Shown here: positions 56,966 through 64,000 of the stretch, piece by piece
Position numbering within the stretch: the stretch's first letter is position 1
How the letters are laid out: the number at the start of each line of letters is the position of its first letter
Assembly: GCF_030272615.1 (NCBI RefSeq)
Contig: NC_081412.1
Coordinates: 137,708,747-137,772,746 of the forward strand
Source of the DNA: Cryptomeria japonica
Lineage: Eukaryota; Streptophyta; Pinopsida; Cupressales; Cupressaceae
Direction: 5' to 3'
Length of the DNA stretch: 64,000 nucleotides
Made by a program: the position numbers and the translations under genes
The notes under the pieces: generated by a model
What the model was told of the DNA's origin: nothing
The model's database searches: none
What the model saw: the letters and a program-made list of their open reading frames with translations, nothing else

Positions 56966-58244
56966 GAGCCTCATGTAGCATTTCTTGTGATTTTCTAGAA
57001 GAGAGGCTAGATCATCCATATTACTTGGATTTCGATCAACTTATCAATTGAGGATAATGAGAAATCTTTCTTATCAACCTCTTCACCAATTAGCATACTG
57101 AATTATTTGACAATAATATCCTCATGAAGGGGCTTCTGGTTCTCATTAAAGAAAGTGCAAGGAAGAGCTGATATCTTCTCAATGATGTCTTTCTCTTTAT
57201 CATTACATTCTTTATGTGCTTTCCTCAAATATTTTGATAAGGACTTCTATTGTCTAACACTCCTAATATAAATAAAAAAACCATCTCTCCAAATTACTTT
57301 GATTAAGCCCAAGGTCACAAAGAAGGCCAAGACTTTGTCCAAATTGAGAATAGATCAATCAAAGAACAAGTTTGTGGAAATGGTAATTCCTCCTCTAGAC
57401 ACAAACTTAGATAAAGTGCAACCTACTAATTATGTCATTAATAGAATTGATTTGCGAAAGCAAATACATGAAGGTATAGTTGAGGATGCTCAAACTTCTT
57501 TCCGACATCTTGTGGCAATGTCCAATGAAGAGAAAGTCAATAAAGATAAGTTGAAAAAATAGGTTGATCATCTCACATAAGTCCTAATCAAGATTACCAA
57601 ATCATAAAAGGTAGTTGAAACAGTCACTTCTTCAATGGATGAACAAATTGTTAAACTAGCTGAACAAGTCAATTCTCATGGGAGAATAGTTGGTGAATGG
57701 ATGGATAGATTATTGAGCCAAGGAAATCATCTTGTATGTTCAACAATTAATCTTGTGAACAACTTGGAGGAGGTAGAAATTGAAATTGATAAAACTTTGA
57801 ATTTGTTTTCAAATGAATTGGAAGCACATGAGAAGGACTTCGACTCTTGGTTGAAGTTAGAGAATTTCCAATTTGATGTTTTGGTTGACAATGGAGTGCT
57901 CCCTTCAAGGGATATGCATATTGAGAAAATAGAAATAATGGAACATCAAATGAACACAATAGAGGTCCTTATCAAAAGATTTGAGGAAAACACATAAAGA
58001 ATGTAATGATAAAGGGAAATACATCATTCAGAAGATAGCAGCTCTTCCTTGCACTTTCCTTAATGAGAACCAAAAGCCCCTTCATGAGGATATTATTGTC
58101 AAAGAATTCAATATGCTAATTGGTGAAGAGGTTGATAAGCAAGATTTCTCATTATTCTCAATTGATAAGTTGTTCAACATCCAAGTAAATATGGATGATC
58201 TAGCCTCTCTTCTAGAAAAGCACAAGAAATGCTACATGAGCCTC
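56966..58244. repeat. Foldback: 288-bp inverted repeats around a 702-bp spacer
   Basis: The left arm (56966-57253) is the reverse complement of the right arm (57956-58244) with about 18 differences by eye (around 93% identity). The right arm is the 3' coding end of the ORF at 57299-58247, so the left arm is an inverted copy of coding sequence. Transcription through the locus would give a long hairpin. Confidence 0.9.
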
Positions 58245-58247
58245 TAA
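57299..58247 (+). pseudogene. Unrecognised coiled-coil-like ORF in the foldback
   Basis: Three successive frames are readable: 57299-57562 (basic N-terminus, KVTKKAKTLSKLRIDQSKNK), 57635-57997 (SMDEQIVKLAEQVNSHGRIV, then acidic helical heptads) and 57981-58247 (HEDIIVKEFNMLIGEEVDKQ to KHKKCYMSL). They are separated by stops near 57560-57610 and a frame change near 57990. The composition suggests a largely helical, possibly coiled-coil protein with no membrane segment. I do not recognise the family. A 3' flank with TATATATATGAGG at about 58402-58416 looks LTR- or promoter-like, so it may be an extra ORF of an otherwise lost LTR element. Confidence 0.45.
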
Positions 58248-58529
58248 GATTCTAGTAGATGCATTTTTTAATAAGACTTTGACACCTCAAGTGTCATTTT
58301 GAATTTAGTTTTTGCACTTAGGAAATGCATGAGTCCAAAGTCAATTAGGACTCTTCTTTGAATTAGTCATAGTTTTTCCTAGTTTTTATCATCGCACCTC
58401 TCCTATATATATGAGGTTTCTTATTGTAATTTGAATATAGAATATTTAATCTATATACTGAAACTCTGTCGAAGTAAAGAGCAAAAAAGTGAGACTTTGT
58501 GTTCCTTTTGTGATTTTACAAACTTGATG

Positions 58530-58980
58530 AAATAAGAAGAAAACTTTGACAACCAGACTTTATGTTGGATTCATTTGTGGTTTGTGGTGAGAGTGTTCTA
58601 ATGTCATTTTCATTATAAATTCCTATTTTTCTAACAAGTGAAGGTGTTGTTGAGAGAATACTTTTAAAGTGTAGAGGCAAGTGTTAATTTGTGAACTTTG
58701 TGTTATATTTTGACTCTTGTTAATAGAATTAGAAATTGGTGATAGTGATATAATTTTGAAAACTTTGTGCTTCATTTTGATATTTTAAAATTAAAGTTAG
58801 CTGAGATATATTAAGACAACACTTTGAATACTTTGTGCTTTATTGTGTCATCTTGGAAAAGGAAATCATAACTTGAAGACTTCGAGCTTCATATTATCAT
58901 TTCAGAAAATATTATCTTAAGTGTAATTAGGTGTCAAATTGAAGACTTTGTGCTTTATTTTGATCTTCTTAATTAACACA
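58530..58980 (+). repeat. Degenerate ~62-bp tandem repeats
   Basis: The phrase GAAGACTTTGTGCTTTATTT or variants recurs near 58690, 58762, 58826, 58877 and 58938, spaced 51-66 bp, each followed by TGAT..TTTT-type sequence. Confidence 0.7.
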
Positions 58981-58995
58981 TTGGGTTATAGTAGT

Positions 58996-59797
58996 TGTAT
59001 ATGGTGAAAATGGATAACAATAATAATGATATTGAAAGGCTAAATGAATTCAACCACAAAAACCCTAGCCTAACAACAACAAAGATCCACCATAACATAT
59101 GAAGATTACCTAAGACAATGTAAATCAAACGAAATCACAAAGATTATACCATCACATGTCCAATAGGGTTTTGATCTCTATTCTTCCTATCTCCATTGAT
59201 CTTGCTTGATATATTTGCTGTCAGATTTTATATGCACAAGAGCTCAACAAAGAACGGAATGTGGTTGCAAGTAGGATCGTAGTGTAGTCAATTGCATAAA
59301 AGATGATTCCTTAGAATGATTGATTGATTAGGATGCATAGAACGATTAGGGTTTGATAATGAAGGAAGCATCTCCTTATATAGAAGACACTATAAGAAAT
59401 GGAGGGATAAGATTGAGAGGTGTAAAAGGAGGTCGGCTAAGATTAGAGGGTAGGTACAAGAAATAATAAAATAATGAAAGGGGTACGTAGTGTATGAATT
59501 AAGAGATGAATGACATGTGTCATAGGTAGAAAAGGTTAATGAATTAATTAAATAAATAAAGATTTATTTAATTAATAGAAGAAGTGGGATAATTAAATAA
59601 ATAAGATATTTATTTAATTTAGGAAAAGGATAATTTAAATAAATAAATGTATTTATTTAAATGAGAAATAAGGCTAGAAGAGGATAAATGAATTAATTAA
59701 ATAAATAATGATTTATTTAATTAATAGAAGAATTAAGCTTAGATAATTAAATAAATAATATTTATTTAATTAGACTGGACAATTTTGGGTGTCTACA
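58996..59797 (-). repeat. 3' LTR of the second Tat element
   Basis: Minus strand: TGTAGACACCCAAAATTGTC to ACCATATACA. It has many AATTAAATAAATA runs and a TATA box (TATATAAGG, 59374-59382). The outer end at 58996 is inferred from the TG/CA rule and is less certain than the inner end. Confidence 0.75.
59374..59382 (-). promoter_or_regulatory. TATA box of the second Tat LTR
   Basis: TATATAAGG on the minus strand, in the same relative position as in the other Tat LTRs. Confidence 0.55.
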
Positions 59798-59811
59798 TTT
59801 TGCCCCTCTTT
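59798..59811 (-). other. Polypurine tract of the second Tat element
   Basis: On the minus strand AAGAGGGGCAAAA directly before TGTAGACACC. Confidence 0.9.
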
Positions 59812-60135
59812 GAGACAATGCGGCTTGTCGCGTTGTTTAAAAGAAGATAATATGAACTGATACAGAGTTGCCCCAAGATGGGAATGATATGCCCCCTCGA
59901 GAGATTGGATGAAAATGTGTGAAAAGACCATAGACAATCTCTCGATAAGAAAGAAAGGCTAGAACGAACTGACCGGATAAAGTGATAGAGTCACGGGATA
60001 ATGAAGATTGACTTGGGAAACGAGGGCTAGGGCAGTCTATAAGATAGACCATGAGGGAAAAACATCCTCATTGTCATCCACACATCCATGAGATCAGATT
60101 GCAGAGAGAGAAAAGAGCAGCAACAGTCAGTAGCG

Positions 60136-60201
60136 ATGGCCTTCGTTCATAGATTCGATCGCGTTCGCCGATTTCAGAGGCCAGCGGAGGCAGGAGAGCC
60201 G
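60136..60201 (+). pseudogene. Antisense PMD gene of the second Tat copy, exon 1
   Basis: 22 codons from ATG at 60136 (MAFVHRFDRVRRF...), ending at GAGCCG directly before the strong donor GTAAGTACC. It matches exon 1 of the first copy (HRF-acidic-RVRR-aromatic). The start is the first ATG, 339 bp inside the LTR. Confidence 0.75.
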
Positions 60202-60309
60202 GTAAGTACCACGAAACCTCCTCATACTTTGACGCATTTATTCTTGTCATTAATGCATGCTAGGTAGAGCAATAAATGCACTTAGAATAGGGTCCAAAAA
60301 ATGTCAAAA

Positions 60310-60605
60310 AACGTCCAGGCATGTCTGCGTTGGTGCCAGGTGCGTCCATGCTCGCGAGGCGCGTCTGTGTTTGTGCCAGGCGCGTCTGCGTTTGAAACCA
60401 CGTCTGTGTCAAATGCGGCCGCGTTTGTGATGGTCAGGCGCGTCTGTGCCAAGAAGGCACGTCCGTGTCGCCTAGGCGCATCTGTGTAGAGCATAGGCAC
60501 GTCTGTGTTTGTCAGGCGCATTTGTATTTTTCAGGCACGTCTGTGCAGTCTTTGAGCGCGTTTATGCCAGATAAGTGCGTTTGTGTCCAAAAATGTGAAT
60601 TTGTG
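60310..60605. repeat. GC-rich ~21-bp minisatellite in the intron
   Basis: About a dozen units of the type AGGCGCGTCTGTGTTTGTGC, spaced 18-26 bp. Overlapping ORFs on both strands are artefacts of the repeat. Confidence 0.9.
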
Positions 60606-60717
60606 TCTTCTAGGTCAAATCGACAGTTCTGTGATGAACATACGCTGTCAATTGGATAAGCTGCTGAGAGGATACACTCAAGTAGGTCCTCTAGGGAAGA
60701 CTAGGATAGATCAAGGC

Positions 60718-60955
60718 ACTTTGTGATGAACAGGGAGTACTAAAATATGAGTAGCAGTTTGTGATGAACAATGAGTGCAAATGTGAGTAACACTTTATGA
60801 TGAATAGTGAGTGTCACACACGTAGTACTTTGTGATGAACAGTGAGTACTACTAGGATAAGAGCAACACTTTGTGATGAACAATAAGTGTCACTAGGATA
60901 GATAACCATATGTACTTAGATAAAGAGTAGCATTTTGTGATGAACATTGAATGCC
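60718..60955 (+). repeat. TTTGTGATGAACA repeats
   Basis: Six copies of ACTTTGTGATGAACAGTGAG or variants at intervals of about 40-65 bp, with one more relative near 60628. Confidence 0.85.
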
Positions 60956-60990
60956 ACAATGACTGACATGATTGATTTGCTTGACTACAG

Positions 60991-61551
60991 GAGTATTTGC
61001 CTATGCTAGAGTCACGGGAGAGATTCCCATCGACTCAGAGATTGCAACCTGAGCTGACCTTCGAGGACTGAGCGGCTATTGAGGCTATGGGATTGAGACA
61101 TATTCCGTATGTGCCTGAGTTTCGAGCAAACATGGGATTGCTGACTGCACTGGCGGAGAGGTGGCACTCTATGACTTGCACTTTTCATTTGCTGATGGGG
61201 GAGATGACAGTCACCCTGGAGGATGTATATAGGATTCTGTGGATACCAATTGATGGGGACCTGATTCCGTATGATCAAGACGGAGACAGGGATGCCCTTA
61301 GACGAGTGTTCTAGGATTCGGGACTGGAGATGAGGGCAGGACATGTGGCATGGGATACCATGACATGGACAGGATTAGCACTACCAATAGTGTTGGTAGG
61401 AGTTATCAGTGGGTTCCTCTGTCTGGATAGGGTGACACGAGGGGTGGTTGCAGAGGACACAGGGGCCAGGAGAGATGATCTTGGGGTGGGTCCTTCTAGG
61501 GCTCAGACTCCGTTGAGGCCAGCTGGCTCTGAGGGAGGGACTTCATCGTAG
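60991..61551 (+). pseudogene. Antisense PMD gene of the second Tat copy, exon 2 (shortened)
   Basis: The frame opens at the acceptor with EYLPMLESRERFP, continues through GLRHIPYVPEFRANMGLLTA and LAERWHSMTCTFHLLMGEMT, then VTLEDVYRILWIP, and ends at TAG 61549-61551. In-frame stops lie at about 61069 (TGA) and 61312 (TAG). Compared with the first copy (676 codons) this exon has 187 codons. After GFLCLDRVTRG it jumps to a Pro/Ser/Gly-rich tail, so about two thirds of the PMD and the coiled-coil region have been deleted. Confidence 0.85.
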
Positions 61552-63140
61552 CCGTAGAGGGCTCCCTATGTATCAGTATTGTACCATTTTTGTATGATGA
61601 TGTAGACACCTACAGGTGATTGTAGCCATATGATTTTGACATCATTATATCATGACACTTTATATATATATATGAGATGATTCATCTTTGTGGCAGCTAT
61701 ATGCATGTGTACCTATATGATGAGATGTTCTTATGTGATGCTTATGATATGGATGCAAATATGTTTATGATGCAATGCAATATTTTTTTTTTTGTTCTTT
61801 TATGTTTTATATGTGTATGCATGATGCAAATGTGAATGTATGTAATGCAGATGAATATGATAATGCAAATGTAAATTGTGCTAATAGGTGTTGTGTGCAG
61901 GATGTGATGCAGTTGTGATATCTATATGTATGTATGAAATGCTTATATGTGGTAATGCAGGTGCAACTACATGAAATGCAAATGTTTTTGGTGTGTCATT
62001 ATACTCAGTCATGTGATAGCAGGCTACGCGGACTCGAGAAGGATGATGGAAGTCAATCAAGAAAGGGAGATGAAAGACAAAAGATATGAAAGTGAAAGAG
62101 CTTCTTGTGCCTTATCATCATTGAGCTTTATTATGGCAAGTAGGTTATGACAATCGAGGCATATGTTCGACCCAGAAAGTCATTGTACCTGTTTGCATGG
62201 AGATAAGACAGTCACAAACAAAGAATGCCCCAGTTCATACTAGACTCTCAGTGTCCTCATATCCTTGGACAAGTCATAGCATTACTAAGAGACAATCCAC
62301 AGACAACAAAGAATAATAGGTGACGATACCCCATCCTCGCCTTTCTAGTCAAAGACATCCTGGAGATAGAATCTATAGTCAAAGACATCCTGGAAAAGAT
62401 AAAATCAAAAGAAAATCAAGACTCGACACCAACATCCACTGTAGTCCTCAAATTTAGTGTCTCTTGTCACTCGTATAAGTCTTATCTGATTGTGGTCATA
62501 ATGTTTACTTTCACAGAAAGGATAGATAGCACTGAACATAATGTTATCTGAGTCTGTTGAAAGATTTGATTTGTTGAAGCCCATTGTTGCTGCTGTGTCT
62601 CATCTGAAACTGACTGAATCCATGAAACTGATACTTTATTGCGGAGAAGACGAAACTTTATTGCTGATCTGTGATGCAAATGTTGCTTTATTGCGGATTG
62701 TGCGTGGATAGACTAAAGGAAACTAGAAGAAACTGTACTCCTCGAAACATGTGATGTTCTCAGTTCCACACCCATCACTAGATGTAGGATTTTCCTTAGC
62801 CACAGATAGGAGCTGATTTATTATGGATGGAAAGGGAGGTGAAAAGGGAGTTATTATGAATGGCTAACCAATCTTGGGTTGATCAATAACAAGCCATGAT
62901 GGGAATGGGTAAGTTTATTATGAATGAATAGGTTGTGAGTGTGTGCAAAGTGAAAGGATGAAAGTGAATCCTGAAGGAGGGAGGAGCAATGTCTCTACGC
63001 ATGGCGCTGGTGACCCAGTTTTCACCATGGTACTTGCCCAGGGCACCACTGAAGTGGTTTTCACCGTTGGACGAAATTATTTCTCTTTACTTTTTTCGAT
63101 TTTTCAATGTTTTTTGTGTCACAAGGCGCCTGTTTGCCAG
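61552..63140. other. Tat 3' region of the second copy
   Basis: No coding region. It is rich in ATGATGCAATGCAAT and ATATG phrases at 61,680-61,990, the counterpart of 46,860-47,470 in the first copy. A CAAAGACATCCTGGA phrase is repeated at about 62342-62395 and resembles one at about 46545 in the first copy. Confidence 0.6.
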
Positions 63141-63144
63141 GTTT

Positions 63145-63285
63145 TCACCAAGTAACGATTTTTTTTGTTTTATAATTTTTTTTGTATTTTTGAATTTTTT
63201 GATTTTTTTTGTATTTTTGAAATTTTTGATTTTTTTGTATTTTTGAAATTTTTGATTTTTTTGTATTTTTGAAATTAGGATATTC
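63145..63285 (-). repeat. A-rich ~27-bp tandem repeats
   Basis: On the minus strand units like CAAAAATACAAAAAAATCAA follow the pol stop. They occupy the same position as the A-rich repeats at 45958-46055 in the first Tat copy. Confidence 0.85.
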
Positions 63286-63292
63286 CAAAGAG

Positions 63293-63545
63293 CTATATGT
63301 AAAACTTGCAAAGGTGCATGTTGTTGATAGAATCCTCCAAAGGTTCACCTTCTGTAGTTGAGAGCTGATATGCCCCAGATCCATATGCTGTTGTAATGAT
63401 GTAAGGACCAAGCCAATTTGGTTCGAACTTGCCCTTCTTCTCTCTGTCTTGCTAATTTTTGGGATTTTCTCTGAGAACTAAGTTGCCTACCTCAAATGTG
63501 CGAGGCTTGACTTTATGATTGTAGCTGCATTATTCCTTGACTGAA
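63293..63545 (-). pseudogene. Integrase C-terminus of the second Tat copy
   Basis: On the minus strand: CSYNHKVKPRTFEVGNLVL, then a TAG, then DREKKGKFEPNWLGPYIITT and INNMHLCKFYI before a TAG at 63293-63295. It matches residue for residue the region 45720-45957 of the first copy. Upstream of 63545 the integrase core is missing. Confidence 0.9.
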
Positions 63546-64000
63546 TGATGTGTATCTCGAGTGACTGTCTTCCTTGCTAAAGGAACTAAGGTAGAATTTC
63601 TAGTGTGTGGACTACATAGGCCCATATGCGTGTCACCTGAAGAAGTTTGGCCATCCCTAATAACAAAGTCCCTTGAGGAAGCTCCATTAAAGGTCCATGA
63701 TGTATCGCCAGAAGGGAATAGATGTGCGGAACAAGTGAATGAGTGATGAAGGCTTATGACTGTGAAAAGAAGTGAAAGTAGGATAGCATGATGGAGTCTT
63801 AGGATCAACAAGTATTCTTTTTGACTTAAAATTGTAGAACTTTTGCCCCCAGTTATTTTGGTATTAGGGGAGATCATCTCTTGTTCTTTTTCTTTCATAA
63901 GATTTTTATCCTTGACTTTGATTTTTGCAGAGTCCAATAGCTTTAGATTTTGATTTGGACTAAAGGACTTTTCTTTATTTTTGACTTTTAGGTTTTTCTT
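63546..64000. other. Unassigned sequence at the window edge
   Basis: A 135-residue minus-strand frame (63937-63530) crosses the junction but shows no known domain, and its last residues are the integrase fragment. Possibly an insertion or a deletion junction inside the second Tat element. Confidence 0.4.

Larger units (their letters stand above)
60202..60990 (+). other. Intron of the antisense PMD gene, second copy
   Basis: 789 bp with canonical GTAAGT donor and TTGACTACAG acceptor, phase 0. It holds two unrelated tandem repeats (60310-60605 and 60718-60955). Confidence 0.7.
58996..64000 (-). mobile_element. Second Tat-family element, partial (runs off the window)
   Basis: On the minus strand the element ends with an LTR (58996-59797) preceded by the same polypurine tract as the first Tat copy. 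Further upstream on its own strand are the antisense PMD gene (here on the plus strand), an A-rich tandem block, and the integrase C-terminus (63545-63293). The LTR is shorter (about 802 bp) and has only the first bases and layout in common with the 1061-bp family, so it is a different subfamily. Beyond 63545 integrase homology stops, implying a rearrangement or another insertion. The 5' LTR lies outside the window. Confidence 0.85.

Noticed and set aside
60282-60659. ORFs of 62-79 residues around 60.4 kb
   Set aside because: They lie in the intronic 21-bp repeat and have no conserved motif.
1-64000. tRNA, rRNA, riboswitch or organelle-derived segments
   Set aside because: No cloverleaf-like or rRNA-like sequence was noticed. 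The only tRNA-related strings are primer-binding sites.

Overview
This is a window of repeat-dominated plant nuclear DNA. I recognise no intact host gene, no rRNA or tRNA gene and nothing bacterial. Almost all of it is LTR retrotransposons in several nested layers, plus a LINE fragment, a satellite array, solo LTRs, a foldback and minisatellites. The lineages present (plant Ty1/copia with an initiator-Met-tRNA primer site, and Ty3/gypsy of the Tat type with two RNase H domains and an antisense plant-mobile-domain gene) place it in a land plant. The very long elements, deep nesting and old, stop-ridden copies suggest a giant genome such as a gymnosperm; that last step is inference.

Layout. 0-3.6 kb: a decayed, unclassified transposon-type gene split by a solo LTR (835-1826). 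3.9-6.8 kb: a satellite-like tandem array of about 350-bp monomers. 7.3-8.3 kb: a solo Tat-type LTR on the minus strand. 9.4-11.3 kb: the 3' end of a plant LINE (reverse-transcriptase zinc-binding domain, then RNase H). 11.4-13.4 kb: unrecognised remnants and a cluster of hairpins. 13.3-30 kb: an old minus-strand copia element cut into three pieces by two younger insertions. The first insertion is a 7.9-kb non-autonomous gypsy element (13559-21453, target duplication ATAAC) that encodes only gag plus a degenerate protease. The second is a nearly complete 7.75-kb minus-strand copia element (21990-29738, target duplication AGATC). 31.6-32.2 kb: a TATG/CATA microsatellite. 32.2-57 kb: a decayed plus-strand copia element split by a 17.5-kb Tat element (34871-52367, target duplication ATAAC). 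57-58.3 kb: a foldback in which the 3' end of an unrecognised ORF is duplicated in inverted orientation. 59-64 kb: a second Tat-family element on the minus strand, running off the window.

How the parts work together. In each full element the usual order holds: LTR, primer-binding site, leader, gag, protease, integrase and reverse transcriptase/RNase H in lineage-specific order, polypurine tract, LTR. The Tat elements add three things: 21-bp minisatellites in the leader, a G-patch after the protease, and an oppositely oriented gene between integrase and 3' LTR that encodes a plant mobile domain (PMD). Comparing the two Tat copies shows that this antisense gene has a short first exon, an intron carrying a minisatellite, and a long second exon. 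This shared spliced structure is the most interesting signal here. Premature stops in all elements fall almost entirely at positions where one C-to-T change at CAA, CAG or CGA explains them, as expected of silenced, methylated DNA. The LTR pair of the 17.5-kb Tat element is far less diverged than its stop load implies, so that copy may have been mobilised in trans when already defective.
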